Shown piece by piece: positions 1 through 9,017 of a DNA stretch of 64,000 nucleotides. The notes under the pieces were generated by a model, which had not been told where the DNA came from, did no database searches, and saw only the letters and a list, made by a program, of their open reading frames with translations. Positions within the stretch are counted from its first letter, which is position 1; each line of letters opens with the position of its first letter. This stretch comes from Spirosoma sp. KUDC1026 (GTDB lineage Bacteria > Bacteroidota > Bacteroidia > Cytophagales > Spirosomataceae), in contig NZ_CP056032.1 in NCBI RefSeq assembly GCF_013375035.1, positions 1,224,001 to 1,288,000 of the forward strand, written 5' to 3'. The translations under genes and the position numbers were made by a program.

Positions 1-1131
1 AAACGACTGCTGGTGCTCAGCTTACTGGGCGTGATGAACTATTTGAGCGCATTGGCGCAGAAAGAAATTATCTACGTGGGCACCTACTCGGTTCGGGGCA
101 GCGAAGGTATCTATGTGTATGAGTTCGACCGAAAGACGGGCAAGATGCAGCAGATACAGACTATAGGCAACTCAAAAAGTCCATCGTTTCTGGCGCTGCA
201 TCCTTCCGGCAATTACCTCTACTCGGTCAACGAAGGCAGCCAAAGCGGACCAAACAAAGCGGGCGCGGTTAGTGCGTATGCCATCGACGCTAAGACAGGT
301 AAGCTGACGTTTCTCAATTCACAATCCTCGCTGGGCAGTGGACCGTGTCACGTCAGTATTGACAGGACCGGAAAAACGGTATTCGTTTCCAACTACGGTG
401 GAGGAAGCCTGGCTGTACTGCCTGTGCTGGAAGACGGAAAACTGGCAGCAGCCAGTGATAGTGTGATCGACGTAGGCAACGGACCGGATAAGCAACGGCA
501 GGAGAAACCGCACGTTCATTCCGCTATTCTGTCACCCAGCAACAAAACCGTTTACGTGTCAGACCTCGGTACGGACCAGGTCAATCAGCTACGTGTTAAT
601 GCGCTGACGGCTACCGTAGAATCGGCTAAGCCCCCTTTCGTGGCGGTAAAACCAGGATCGGGGCCGCGCCACCTTACGTTCCACCCCAACGGTCAGTTTG
701 CCTATCTGGCAGAAGAATTGACTTCGTCAGTGGCTGTATTTCGCCGGAACACGGCTACAGATGAATTAAGCCTGGTGCAGGATGGGGTCAAGACGCTGTC
801 TGATGATTTTAATGGAAAAAATACCAGCGCTGATATTCACGTTGACCCAATGGGTAAATTCCTGTATCAATCCAATCGGGGGGAGAACACGCTGGCTATT
901 TTTGCTATTGACCAAAACGGAATGCTCACTAAAGTCGGCAGCGAGTCAACGATGGGAAAAGACCCCCGTAACTTCCTGATTGATCCTAAAGGCAATTACT
1001 TGTTTGCTGCTAATCAGAATTCTGATAATATTGTCCTGTTTCGTCGAGATGCCAAAACGGGTAAGTTGACGTATTCGGGACAGACCATTGCCGTTCCCTC
1101 GCCCGTTTGCGTGTTAATAAAAAACCGTTAA
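1..1131 (+). CDS. Secreted lactonase-family beta-propeller protein (5' end outside window)
   Basis: The frame is open from the first base, and the residues before the first possible in-window start (GTG at 13) already look like a signal peptide (KRLLVLSLLG..., cleavage near ALA-Q). The true start is therefore probably just upstream of the window. The rest shows repeated beta-propeller blades with motifs such as YVGTYS, HPSGNYLY, SGPRHLTFHPNG and DPKGNYLF, typical of the lactonase / 6-phosphogluconolactonase (cycloisomerase 2) family of about 350-390 residues. Such enzymes hydrolyse sugar lactones. The signal peptide puts this one in the periplasm, so a role in cytosolic pentose phosphate metabolism is unlikely. 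The DUF1080 gene follows 21 nt later, suggesting co-transcription for carbohydrate use. The exact substrate is unknown. Confidence 0.85.
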   Translation, partial: KRLLVLSLLGVMNYLSALAQKEIIYVGTYSVRGSEGIYVYEFDRKTGKMQQIQTIGNSKSPSFLALHPSGNYLYSVNEGSQSGPNKAGAVSAYAIDAKTGKLTFLNSQSSLGSGPCHVSIDRTGKTVFVSNYGGGSLAVLPVLEDGKLAAASDSVIDVGNGPDKQRQEKPHVHSAILSPSNKTVYVSDLGTDQVNQLRVNALTATVESAKPPFVAVKPGSGPRHLTFHPNGQFAYLAEELTSSVAVFRRNTATDELSLVQDGVKTLSDDFNGKNTSADIHVDPMGKFLYQSNRGENTLAIFAIDQNGMLTKVGSESTMGKDPRNFLIDPKGNYLFAANQNSDNIVLFRRDAKTGKLTYSGQTIAVPSPVCVLIKNR

Positions 1132-1152
1132 AACCACTAAAACAACCTCTGC

Positions 1153-1755
1153 ATGAATCGATTACTGATTGCGGCCGCTGCGCTGATCCTATTTCTGACC
1201 GCTGCACAAACGAAAAAAGTTAAGACAACGCTGTTTAACGGCAAGAACCTGTCTGGCTGGAAGGTATATGGTACCGAAAAATGGTACGTTGACAAAGGCG
1301 AACTCGTTTGTGAGAGTGGTCCTGATAAACAATACGGTTACCTAGCAACGGAACAGCCCTACAAAAACTTCGATCTGTCGCTGCAGTTCAAGCAGGAAGC
1401 CAACGGGAATAGCGGTGTGTTTTTTCGCTCCAGCATCGAAGGTACGAAGATAAGCGGCTGGCAGGTTGAGGTTGCCCCGCCCAACCATGATACGGGCGGT
1501 ATCTACGAATCATATGGTCGGGGATGGTTGGAAAAAATTCCGGATGAAAAAGAATCGATCTTAAAACCCGGTGAATGGAATACCATGCGCATTCGGGTAG
1601 AGGGCGACCACGTGCAGACGTTTCTTAACGGTAAGCCAATGGTGGATATGCACGACGAAAAGATTGGACAGGCCGACGGCTCGATTGCCTTACAGATTCA
1701 CGACGGCGGTGGTATCAAAGTCCGCTGGCGGAAACTAGTCGTGCAGCAATTGTAG
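1153..1755 (+). CDS. DUF1080 / 3-keto-disaccharide hydrolase domain protein
   Basis: The 200-residue product begins with a signal peptide (about residues 1-20, MNRLLIAAAALILFLTAAQ) followed by one DUF1080 concanavalin-like beta-sandwich. Visible hallmarks are LFNGKNLSGWKV near the mature N-terminus, GNSGVFFRS, the IYE motif after a WQVEV strand, EWNTMRIRVEGD and FLNGKPM. The family includes secreted 3-keto-glycoside hydrolases and is very abundant in Bacteroidota and Planctomycetes. The gene lies 21 nt after the lactonase gene on the same strand and ends just before a strong bidirectional hairpin. The family call is secure; the substrate is inferred only from the family. Confidence 0.9.
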   Translation: MNRLLIAAAALILFLTAAQTKKVKTTLFNGKNLSGWKVYGTEKWYVDKGELVCESGPDKQYGYLATEQPYKNFDLSLQFKQEANGNSGVFFRSSIEGTKISGWQVEVAPPNHDTGGIYESYGRGWLEKIPDEKESILKPGEWNTMRIRVEGDHVQTFLNGKPMVDMHDEKIGQADGSIALQIHDGGGIKVRWRKLVVQQL

Positions 1756-1765
1756 TACTATCGGC

Positions 1766-1797
1766 AAAAAGCCCGGCTCTGGTAGAGCCGGGCTTTT
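1766..1797. terminator. Bidirectional rho-independent terminator
   Basis: The arms AAAAAGCCCGGCTCT and AGAGCCGGGCTTTTTT pair perfectly around a 3-nt loop. The hairpin sits between the convergent DUF1080 gene (ends 1755) and SMP-30-like gene (ends 1813), and its A-tract and T-tract allow it to work in both directions. Confidence 0.9.
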
Positions 1798-1812
1798 TTG
1801 TTGGCGTGCCGT

Positions 1813-2913
1813 TCAGCGCGGCAGATCAATGTAGGACATGGTATGCACCTTATCCGCTTTTGTATTGACGAAATGCTTTTCCGGGTTGTCGTAATTTGAA
1901 ATGTAAAGTCGATTTCCCTTCAGGAGTACTTCGGCAGGCTGGTCCAATCGGCCATCGGCACCGTCGGTATCACCGTTCTGAGCAAGCGTACTAACCTTGC
2001 CATCAGACGTTACGGTTAGGATAGCGTTCGTGCGGGAATTACAGATATACAGCTTGTCCGTTTTCCGGTCAACGATCAGGCCGTCTACACAGGAGATCGG
2101 CTGGCTTAGTTTCATTTTTTCGTTGGACGCCAGACTGCCATCGGGTTTGAGGGTTAGCTTATACAGCGTACCATCGCCAAAAGAGCCGGTATAAAAATTT
2201 CCTTTGCTGTCGTAGTCCAGACCATCGGCGCCATTATCAACGCCCGTTTCATTAACCTGTGTTGTAAAAGTAGCCAGGATATGCGGGTCCATCGTTTTGG
2301 GTTTTAACTGGATTAGCCCTTTGTTCATCTCATTAAGCGTGAAATGAAAAACGGCACTGCCCTTATCGTTATCCGGCATGTCCCACTGGCTGTCGGTCAC
2401 ATAAATTGTATTACCCTTCCAAACGACCGCATTACCCAGCGCCAGATTAACAACTACTGGCTCAATACGGACTGGTTTCCCGTCCTGCATGGTAATCCGC
2501 ATCAGTCTTGACTTATAATCTTTGTCGTTTTCATACTGATTTTCGGCGTAATACAAGTTGCCATCGGGACCGAATGCCATATCCATTGGGCAGGCATGCT
2601 TCGTCTGAGGCTGGGCAGGAAGACTGGTAAAAAACTGGAGTGAGTCGCCCGCAAATTTCAGAAGTACACCAGGGTAATCATTATTTGCCAGGTTAGGAAC
2701 GGATAGATAAACGGAACCATCCGGAGCAAGTGCTAATCCATCAGGGGTATTGTATTTATCAGGCAGCGTATAAAGCAGGGTCGGACTACCAATTGTCGGT
2801 ACGGCGGCCGATGCGCTGTCAGCACTAGCCGTGTTCTCTTGTTGTTTTGCCTGCTGGCAACTTACGAGCAGACTAAACAAAGCCGCTGTATAAAAAAGAA
2901 TTTGCCTCTTCAT
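1813..2913 (-). CDS. SMP-30/gluconolactonase-like beta-propeller lipoprotein
   Basis: The start is set at the ATG at 2913 because it gives a typical lipoprotein signal (MKRQILFYTAALFSLLVSC, lipobox LVSC). The frame extends further upstream to 3102, but that extension has no signal-like or conserved sequence. The mature protein of about 350 residues has SMP-30/NHL-type propeller motifs: TPDGLALAPDGSVYL, DMAFGPDGNLYYAEN, NGADGLDYDSKGNFY, DGLIVDRKTDKLYICN and a final PAEVLLKGNRLYISN blade. It is probably tethered in the periplasm or outer membrane and may act on sugar lactones. It is transcribed divergently from murE and convergently with the lactonase/DUF1080 pair. Catalytic activity is not certain, since many such propellers only bind ligands. 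Confidence 0.8.
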   Translation of the reverse strand: MKRQILFYTAALFSLLVSCQQAKQQENTASADSASAAVPTIGSPTLLYTLPDKYNTPDGLALAPDGSVYLSVPNLANNDYPGVLLKFAGDSLQFFTSLPAQPQTKHACPMDMAFGPDGNLYYAENQYENDKDYKSRLMRITMQDGKPVRIEPVVVNLALGNAVVWKGNTIYVTDSQWDMPDNDKGSAVFHFTLNEMNKGLIQLKPKTMDPHILATFTTQVNETGVDNGADGLDYDSKGNFYTGSFGDGTLYKLTLKPDGSLASNEKMKLSQPISCVDGLIVDRKTDKLYICNSRTNAILTVTSDGKVSTLAQNGDTDGADGRLDQPAEVLLKGNRLYISNYDNPEKHFVNTKADKVHTMSYIDLPR

Positions 2914-3127
2914 CGTGTTGAAAATAAGGACGATTCGTGTAACCTGCTGCTGAGGGAAAATGTTAAAATGAGATTTCTCCAGTACGACAAATGACAGCAG
3001 CAGCCAAGCGGCAGGGCGTTCGTTTCCGGTTGGTAGCGAAGGCCAGGAACTAACATTAAAATTAGGTTGAACCGCGACCAACCTGTTTTTTTGCAGCAAC
3101 AAGTAGGGGATACCTCTGTCTGGACTA

Positions 3128-4612
3128 ATGCAACTAAAAGACCTTTTCTATAAAATTCCGTTGCTGGCCACCTCGGGCGATATGGCTACCGACGTAACGA
3201 ACCTGACAATGGACTCCCGCAAGGTGGGATCGGGCAGTTTGTTTATTGCGGTACGCGGTACCGTGTCAGACGGCCATTCCTTCATCGATACCGCCATTCA
3301 GCAGGGGGCGTCGGCGATTCTATGCGAAGAGATGCCCCCTGCGACAGAAAACGGTGTGGCTTATATCCGGGTGCAGGACTCGGCGCGGACAATGGGCCTG
3401 ATTGCCGCCAACTTCTATGATCAGCCTTCAAAGAAAATCAAACTGGTGGGCGTAACAGGAACAAATGGCAAGACATCGGTTGCTACGTTGTTGTTTCGCT
3501 TGTTTCGGGCGCTTGGTTACCGTTGCGGCCTGCTATCGACGGTGCAAAATCAGATTGAGGATACGGTCATTCCGGCGACGCACACAACCCCCGACGCGAT
3601 TACAACCAACCAACTGCTGACACAGATGCTGGAATATGGTTGCTCGCATGTGTTCATGGAAGTGAGTTCACATTCGGTTGTGCAGGAACGTATTACAGGA
3701 CTAACCTTTGCCGGGGGAATTTTTACGAACATTACGCACGACCACCTTGATTTCCACGGTACGTTCGACAACTACATCCGGGCCAAAAAAGGCTTCTTCG
3801 ATCAGTTGCCCGCTTCGGCTTTTGCGCTGACCAATGTAGACGATAAACGGGGACTGGTTATGCTGCAGAATACAGCCGCCCGCAAAGAAACATATTCCCT
3901 GCAAACGCTGGCTACGTTCAAGGGCAAAGTTCTGGCCGACAGTTTGTTCGGGCTGAATATGCTGGTCGACGATCAGGAGGTATGGTTTAAGCTCATTGGT
4001 CGCTTCAATGCCTACAATCTACTCGCCGTTTACGGAACGGCCACGCTGCTGGGCGAAGACGCAGCAGAGGTACTGACGACGTTATCGGGGATTACTCCTC
4101 CGCCCGGCCGGTTTGAACAGGTCGTTTCCGATAATAAAATCGTTGGCATTGTCGACTACGCGCACACCCCTGATGCCTTGCAAAACGTACTCGAAACCAT
4201 TAGCGAACTGCGGCAAACCGATGAACAGGAGCACCAGCCCCGAATCATTACGGTAGTCGGTTGTGGCGGTAACCGCGACGCGGCAAAACGTCCGATTATG
4301 GCAGAGATTGCCTGCCGGTATAGCGATCAGATCATTCTCACGTCTGATAATCCCCGGCGCGAAGATCCGATGGCTATTCTGGAGCAGATGCTGGCCGGTG
4401 TGCCGCCGGTTGATTTTAAGAAGACCATGACCATCGAAGACCGGCACGAAGCCATTCAGAAAGCCGTTTCGCTGGCCCGGCCGCACGACATTATCCTGGT
4501 AGCGGGCAAAGGGCACGAGACGTATCAGGAAATCAACGGCGTTAAATACGATTTCGACGATCGCGCCGTCCTGCGGGACGCATTTTTAAAGAACGAAAGA
4601 GCGAAAGACTAA
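3128..4612 (+). CDS. murE: UDP-N-acetylmuramoyl-tripeptide synthetase (meso-diaminopimelate-adding)
   Basis: MurE is the cytoplasmic ATP-dependent ligase that adds the third amino acid to UDP-MurNAc-L-Ala-D-Glu. The 494-residue protein has the usual three domains: an N-terminal UDP-binding domain (MDSRKVGSGSLFIAVRG), the central ATPase P-loop GTNGKT at residues 111-116, and a C-terminal domain containing DNPR at residues 407-410 (DNPRREDP). That motif marks specificity for meso-diaminopimelate rather than lysine. Length is normal for the family. In the canonical dcw order murE precedes mraY, as here, but the usual upstream mraZ, rsmH and ftsI genes are absent and a divergent sugar-lactone gene stands in their place. 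The last seven residues (KNERAKD) are encoded by one arm of an intergenic inverted repeat. Confidence 0.97.
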   Translation: MQLKDLFYKIPLLATSGDMATDVTNLTMDSRKVGSGSLFIAVRGTVSDGHSFIDTAIQQGASAILCEEMPPATENGVAYIRVQDSARTMGLIAANFYDQPSKKIKLVGVTGTNGKTSVATLLFRLFRALGYRCGLLSTVQNQIEDTVIPATHTTPDAITTNQLLTQMLEYGCSHVFMEVSSHSVVQERITGLTFAGGIFTNITHDHLDFHGTFDNYIRAKKGFFDQLPASAFALTNVDDKRGLVMLQNTAARKETYSLQTLATFKGKVLADSLFGLNMLVDDQEVWFKLIGRFNAYNLLAVYGTATLLGEDAAEVLTTLSGITPPPGRFEQVVSDNKIVGIVDYAHTPDALQNVLETISELRQTDEQEHQPRIITVVGCGGNRDAAKRPIMAEIACRYSDQIILTSDNPRREDPMAILEQMLAGVPPVDFKKTMTIEDRHEAIQKAVSLARPHDIILVAGKGHETYQEINGVKYDFDDRAVLRDAFLKNERAKD

Positions 4613-4689
4613 AAGAGCGAATACTTTTGCAAAAGTACCACCAGTCCGTAATCGCTCTTTCGCTCGCTCACTCTTTCGCTCTTTAAAAA
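4584..4689. repeat. Purine-heptamer inverted repeat, copy A (murE/mraY)
   Basis: Two arms of about 39 bases (4584-4622 and 4650-4689) are imperfect reverse complements built from GAAAGAGC/GAAAGAGT-type units, separated by 27 bases. The left arm covers the 3' end of murE and its stop codon; the right arm runs up to the mraY start codon. The same kind of element recurs at 46141-46247, 54568-54658 and, in a diverged form, at 48230-48330. It should fold into a long imperfect mRNA hairpin. Its function is unknown. Confidence 0.8.
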
Positions 4690-5898
4690 ATGCTCTATTA
4701 CCTTTTTCAATTTCTGGACGAACGCTACGACTTTCCGGGGGCCGGGGTTTTCCAATACATCTCGTTCCGTGCGCTTGGAGCCGTTATCTGCTCGTTGCTG
4801 ATTGCGGCTATTTTTGGCCGGCGGATCATCGATACGCTACGCAACCTGCAGATCGGCGAGTCTATCCGTGATCTGGGCCTAGAAGGTCAGTTGCAGAAAC
4901 GGGGTACACCAACCATGGGTGGCTTCATCATCCTGGCGTCGCTGCTGATACCAGCTCTGTTATTTGCCAAGCTGTCTAACGTTTATGTGATTCTAGCCTT
5001 GGTGTCGACCGTTTGGACGGGGCTGATTGGTTTCCTGGATGACTATATCAAAGTATTTAAAAAGAATAAAGAGGGATTAGAAGGCCGCTTCAAAGTTGTA
5101 GGCCAGATTGGGCTGGGGCTGATTGTGGGTCTTACGCTCTACTTCAATGATTACGTTAAAATCCGGGTCTATGCTCCCCGGCTGTTGAATACTTCGAACG
5201 TACCAGATGTCTACACCGACATCAAGTCGACGCTCACGACGGTGCCCTTTGTAAAGAATAATGAGTTTGATTACAGCGATCTGCTTTTTGGCTTGCTCCC
5301 CGATAGTTACACGTGGATTATCTACGTTATCGTCTGCATTTTCATCATTACGGCCGTATCGAACGGAGCCAACATTACCGATGGAATTGATGGCCTTGCT
5401 GCAGGAACATCGACAATCATTGCGCTGACGGTGGGGGTACTGGCTTATCTGTCAGGGAACAAAGTGTTTTCGCAGTATCTCAACATCATGTACATTCCCA
5501 ATGCAGGGGAGTTGGTGATTTTTTGTGCTGCCTTTGTCGGAGCCTGTGTAGGATTCCTTTGGTACAATTCCTATCCTGCTCAGGTGTTTATGGGCGATAC
5601 GGGTAGCTTAATGTTGGGGGGCGTTATTGCCGTACTGGCACTGGCCATTCGGAAAGAACTCCTGATTCCGTCGATGTGTGGTATTTTCCTGGTCGAGAAT
5701 TTATCCGTCATTCTCCAGGTCAGCTACTTTAAGTACACAAAACAGAAGTACGGCGAGGGCCGTCGAATTTTCCTGATGTCGCCCCTGCACCACCATTTCC
5801 AGAAAAAAGGCTACCACGAAGCGAAGATCGTTACCCGCTTCTGGATCGTAGGAATCATGCTGGCGGTTCTAACCCTCGTTACGTTGAAACTGCGGTAG
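4690..5898 (+). CDS. mraY: Phospho-N-acetylmuramoyl-pentapeptide transferase
   Basis: MraY is the integral inner-membrane enzyme that transfers phospho-MurNAc-pentapeptide from UDP to undecaprenyl phosphate, giving lipid I. The 402-residue sequence has many membrane helices and the family signatures TPTMGG, LDDYIK (first catalytic Asp pair), [24 protein letters not shown] and a C-terminal [11 protein letters not shown] histidine motif. The length suits Bacteroidota, which carry an extra loop near residues 165-200. The gene starts directly at the edge of inverted repeat A. Unusually, the next gene in the same direction is rplM, and murD appears only 6.3 kb later. Confidence 0.97.
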   Translation: MLYYLFQFLDERYDFPGAGVFQYISFRALGAVICSLLIAAIFGRRIIDTLRNLQIGESIRDLGLEGQLQKRGTPTMGGFIILASLLIPALLFAKLSNVYVILALVSTVWTGLIGFLDDYIKVFKKNKEGLEGRFKVVGQIGLGLIVGLTLYFNDYVKIRVYAPRLLNTSNVPDVYTDIKSTLTTVPFVKNNEFDYSDLLFGLLPDSYTWIIYVIVCIFIITAVSNGANITDGIDGLAAGTSTIIALTVGVLAYLSGNKVFSQYLNIMYIPNAGELVIFCAAFVGACVGFLWYNSYPAQVFMGDTGSLMLGGVIAVLALAIRKELLIPSMCGIFLVENLSVILQVSYFKYTKQKYGEGRRIFLMSPLHHHFQKKGYHEAKIVTRFWIVGIMLAVLTLVTLKLR

Positions 5899-5919
5899 GG
5901 ACGAAATATCAGGCATTCC

Positions 5920-5951
5920 TTTGTTTTTCAGCCACATAACGTCTATATTTG
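5920..5951 (+). promoter_or_regulatory. Bacteroidota-type promoter and leader hairpin for rplM
   Basis: A TTTG box (5920-5923) and TATATTTG (5944-5951) are 20 nt apart and match the Bacteroidota primary sigma consensus TTTG / TAnnTTTG. Transcription would begin near 5957, leaving a leader of about 70 nt before the GTG start of rplM. A small hairpin (CCCGT at 5956-5960 with ACGGG at 5968-5972) lies at the start of that leader and could take part in regulation by a ribosomal protein. That role is inferred. Confidence 0.6.
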
Positions 5952-6025
5952 CACTCCCGTTTGAAAGACGGGTACGCCTTGGCGTAAGTAAAGCAGTAGA
6001 AATCAATTAATTAGTCTCCATAACA

Positions 6026-6469
6026 GTGAATACGCTCAGTTACAAAACCATCTCTGCCAACAAAGAAACGGCGCAGAAGGAATGGGTTGTGGTTGACGCT
6101 CAGGGCGAAGTGCTTGGTCGGCTGGCCAGCCAGATCGCAAGCCTGATCCGCGGCAAACACAAAACCAACTTCACGCCCCACGTTGATTGCGGGGACAACG
6201 TAATTGTCATCAATGCCGACAAGGTTCGCCTGACGGGCTCGAAGATGACTGACAAGATTTACGTCCGCCACACGGGTTATCCCGGCGGTCAACGGTTCGC
6301 TACGCCCCGGTTGTTGCTGGAAAAGCATCCCGAGCGCGTAATCGAACACGCCGTGAAAGGCATGCTGCCTAAAAATCGGCTGGGTCGCAAATTGTTTACC
6401 AACCTGCACGTGTACACCGGCGACAGCCATCCGCACGACGCGCAGCAACCTAAAGTCGTTAAATTTTAA
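6026..6469 (+). CDS. rplM: 50S ribosomal protein L13
   Basis: L13 is an early-assembling protein of the large subunit that binds 23S rRNA. The 147-residue sequence shows family motifs: [16 protein letters not shown] near the N-terminus, the basic LIRGKHK stretch followed by [27 protein letters not shown] and the C-terminal [14 protein letters not shown]. The start is GTG at 6026; no ATG in frame would give a complete N-terminus. rpsI follows 11 nt downstream, the near-universal L13-S9 pair, and a consensus promoter lies just upstream. Confidence 0.97.
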   Translation: MNTLSYKTISANKETAQKEWVVVDAQGEVLGRLASQIASLIRGKHKTNFTPHVDCGDNVIVINADKVRLTGSKMTDKIYVRHTGYPGGQRFATPRLLLEKHPERVIEHAVKGMLPKNRLGRKLFTNLHVYTGDSHPHDAQQPKVVKF

Positions 6470-6480
6470 GGCACAGACGA

Positions 6481-6867
6481 ATGGATCGTATTAACACCAT
6501 TGGCCGCCGTAAAACTGCTATCTCCCGCATCTATATGTCGGCGGGCAGCGGGGCCATCTCGGTAAACGGAAAAGACTACAAAGAGTATTTCCCAACCGAG
6601 GTTCTGCAAATTATCTTGAATCAACCGTTCGCAACCGTTAACGGTGTGGGTGGATACGACGTAAAAGTCAACGTTCGTGGTGGTGGTGTAGCCGGTCAGG
6701 CTGAAGCTACCCGGATGGCCATCGCCCGGGCTCTTGTTGAAATGAACGCAGAAAACCGGTCGGCCCTCAAGAAAGAAGGCTTCCTGACCCGGGATTCGCG
6801 TATGGTTGAACGGAAAAAACCAGGTCGGAAAAAAGCCCGTCGCCGGTTCCAGTTCTCGAAACGCTAA
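6481..6867 (+). CDS. rpsI: 30S ribosomal protein S9
   Basis: S9 lies in the head of the small subunit, and its C-terminal tail reaches the P-site tRNA. The 128-residue product contains TIGRRKTAISRIYM, NQPFATVNGVGGYDVKVNVRGGGVAGQAEA and the strongly basic end ERKKPGRKKARRRFQFSKR with the invariant SKR terminus. It is 11 nt after rplM and clearly co-transcribed. A 149-nt gap then separates it from rpsB, long enough for a leader or separate promoter, although no clear TAnnTTTG box was found there. Confidence 0.97.
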   Translation: MDRINTIGRRKTAISRIYMSAGSGAISVNGKDYKEYFPTEVLQIILNQPFATVNGVGGYDVKVNVRGGGVAGQAEATRMAIARALVEMNAENRSALKKEGFLTRDSRMVERKKPGRKKARRRFQFSKR

Positions 6868-7016
6868 TTGGTACAGGGCTGTGCGCGTTGGACTGGGGGT
6901 TATTTACCCTTCGCCCTATGCCCCAACCCCGTTGCCTTATTTGTCCAGACTGCCCTTAGATGATGCCGACGGGTGGTGCTGCGTATCAATAAACACATTC
7001 ATTTTTCATTACGAAA

Positions 7017-7862
7017 ATGGCACAAATCGAATATAAAGACCTATTAGACGCCGGGGTGCATTTTGGCCACCTTACGCGCAAATGGGATCCGCGGATGGCT
7101 CCATACATTTTCATGGAGAAGAACGGTATCCATATTATTGACCTGAACAAAACACTGGCTTCTCTTGATGAAGCGTCGAACGCGCTGAAAGGCATCGTTC
7201 GGTCCGGCCGGAAAGTGCTGTTCGTGGCAACGAAGAAACAGGCTCAGGAAATTGTTTCGGAAGAAGCAAAACGCCTGAAAATGCCGTACGTAACCGATCG
7301 CTGGCAGGGCGGTATGTTGACGAACTTCGCTACCATTCGCAAGTCGCTGAAGAAAATGCAAACGCTTGATAAGATGCTGAAAGACGAGGAGACCGTCAAA
7401 AGTATCGCCAAGCGGGAGCGTTTGACCCGGACCCGTGATAAAGAGAAACTGGAGCGTGTACTGGGCGGTATTGCCGACCTGACCCGTCTGCCAGCAGCGC
7501 TGTTTATCGTTGACGTAAAACGCGAGCACATCGCCGTGGCTGAAGCTCACCGTCTGGGTATCCCCGTATTCGCCATGTGCGATACGAACTCGAACCCAGA
7601 AGAAGTTGACTTCGCTATCCCAGCTAACGATGACGCTTACAAATCAATCTCGCTGATTACCCTTGCTATCGGTAAGGCAATCGAAGAAGGTCTGATGGAG
7701 CGCAAGCAGGATAAAGACGATCAGCGCGTTCAGGAAGAAGAAGAAGCGAAGCGGAACGAAGACCTCGTTCAGGCTCGTGCTGAAGACGAAAGCAAACTGG
7801 ATCCTAAGCCCGAAGCAACTGGTTCGCCAGCGGCCGTGGCTGAAGATGAGCAGGAAGCTTAA
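7017..7862 (+). CDS. rpsB: 30S ribosomal protein S2
   Basis: S2 is the last major protein to join the small subunit and is needed for S1 binding. The sequence has the typical start ([21 protein letters not shown]), the [12 protein letters not shown] strand, [12 protein letters not shown], the [20 protein letters not shown] signature and [17 protein letters not shown]. At 281 residues it exceeds the E. coli protein because of an acidic, low-complexity tail from about residue 225 onward. Such tails are common in Bacteroidota. tsf lies downstream, the usual S2-EF-Ts order, but a hairpin terminator/attenuator intervenes. Confidence 0.97.
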   Translation: MAQIEYKDLLDAGVHFGHLTRKWDPRMAPYIFMEKNGIHIIDLNKTLASLDEASNALKGIVRSGRKVLFVATKKQAQEIVSEEAKRLKMPYVTDRWQGGMLTNFATIRKSLKKMQTLDKMLKDEETVKSIAKRERLTRTRDKEKLERVLGGIADLTRLPAALFIVDVKREHIAVAEAHRLGIPVFAMCDTNSNPEEVDFAIPANDDAYKSISLITLAIGKAIEEGLMERKQDKDDQRVQEEEEAKRNEDLVQARAEDESKLDPKPEATGSPAAVAEDEQEA

Positions 7863-7938
7863 TTCATACATAACGGTTCGCCGTTGCGGTTACGGAACTG
7901 TGAAGAACTCGAATCAATTGCAGGTACGTAACGTCAAC

Positions 7939-7980
7939 GCAATAGCCCGTAGCCAGCCGCTATGGGCTATTGCATTTTTA
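7939..7980 (+). terminator. Hairpin terminator or attenuator between rpsB and tsf
   Basis: A 14-bp stem (7939-7952 with 7960-7973, one G-T pair) around a 7-nt loop is followed by ATTTTTA. It sits in the 179-nt rpsB-tsf gap. It could partly terminate transcription so that S2 and EF-Ts are made in different amounts; that is inferred from position. Confidence 0.7.
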
Positions 7981-8041
7981 CATTGCAATTGACTGATTAC
8001 CAGAAATATTCTGAAAAATTAATCAACAACCAACGATTATT

Positions 8042-8875
8042 ATGGCAATTACTGCTGCTGACGTAAACAAACTTCGGCAAGAGACCGGAGCCGGTATGAT
8101 GGACTGTAAAAAAGCCCTGACCGAAGCCAACGGCGATTTTGAAAAAGCAAAAGAAGTTCTGCGTAAGCAGGGCCAGAAAATAGCTGACAAACGGGCTGAC
8201 AATGCAACTGCCGAAGGGATTGTGTTGGCGAACGTAAGCGAAGACGGTAAATCAGGCAAAGTGATTGCACTGGCCTGCGAAACCGAACCAGTATCGAAAG
8301 TTGCCGATTTCCAGAACCTGGCGAAAGCGGTTATGGATGCGGCTGTTAGCACGGATGCAACTGATAAAGCTACGTTGCTGGCTACGCCACAGGCAGACGG
8401 TCGGACACTGCAGGATCACATTACGGACCTGATGGGCAAAATCGGTGAAAAAATCGACGTTGCTTCGTTCGAAACCGTAACGGCCGACAAAGTTGTGTCG
8501 TACATCCACTCGAATGGTAAGCTTGGCGTACTGGTTGCGCTGGCAAACACCAACGGAACCGACGTAACGGAAGTTGGTAAAGATGTAGCGATGCAGATTG
8601 CGGCTATGAAACCAGTTGCTCTGGATAAAGATGGTGTTGACGCTACGATCGTTGAGCGTGAAATCGAAATCGGTAAAGAGCAGGCTCGTCAGGAAGGTAA
8701 ACCAGAAGCGATGCTGGAAAAAATCGCGATGGGTAAGCTGAACAAGTTCTACAAAGAGAACACGCTGCTCAACCAGGAGTTCGTAAAAGACAGCTCGCTG
8801 ACGATTGCGCAACTGCTGGACAAAACCAGTAAAGGACTGACCGTATCGGACTTCAAACGGGTTGCTATCGGTTAA
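8042..8875 (+). CDS. tsf: Elongation factor Ts
   Basis: EF-Ts is the guanine-nucleotide exchange factor that regenerates EF-Tu-GTP in the cytoplasm. The 277-residue protein starts with the UBA-like domain (ITAADVNKLRQETGAGMMDCKKAL), which carries the TGAGMMDCKKAL signature, and continues with the exchange domains (VIALACETEPVSKVADF, NGKLGVLVALAN, DVAMQIAAMKP). It ends in the LLDKTSKGLTVSDFKR region. The length is normal. It is the last gene of the translation block and is closed by a strong terminator. Confidence 0.97.
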   Translation: MAITAADVNKLRQETGAGMMDCKKALTEANGDFEKAKEVLRKQGQKIADKRADNATAEGIVLANVSEDGKSGKVIALACETEPVSKVADFQNLAKAVMDAAVSTDATDKATLLATPQADGRTLQDHITDLMGKIGEKIDVASFETVTADKVVSYIHSNGKLGVLVALANTNGTDVTEVGKDVAMQIAAMKPVALDKDGVDATIVEREIEIGKEQARQEGKPEAMLEKIAMGKLNKFYKENTLLNQEFVKDSSLTIAQLLDKTSKGLTVSDFKRVAIG

Positions 8876-8892
8876 TAACAAACGTATTGATG

Positions 8893-8928
8893 AAAAGCCC
8901 GGCCCCAGCAATGCGGCCGGGCTTTTTT
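8893..8928 (+). terminator. Rho-independent terminator after tsf
   Basis: GCCCGGCC (8897-8904) pairs with GGCCGGGC (8915-8922), preceded by AAAA and followed by TTTTTT. It lies 18 nt after the tsf stop codon. Confidence 0.9.
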
Positions 8929-9017
8929 ACGGCCAAACGTGAAGCTCCAGCGGTAAAGCCGCGCTTCTGCGTTACTTTTACTAATGAGGTCCGTCACAAC
9001 GACCACCACCGTATAAA

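Noticed and set aside
6868-7016. A ribosomal-protein leader RNA before rpsB
   Set aside because: The 149-nt gap is suggestive, but no convincing conserved structure or promoter could be identified by eye.
8252-8911. A 219-codon minus-strand frame over tsf
   Set aside because: Its start lies in the tsf terminator and the product has no recognisable domain; tsf is certain.
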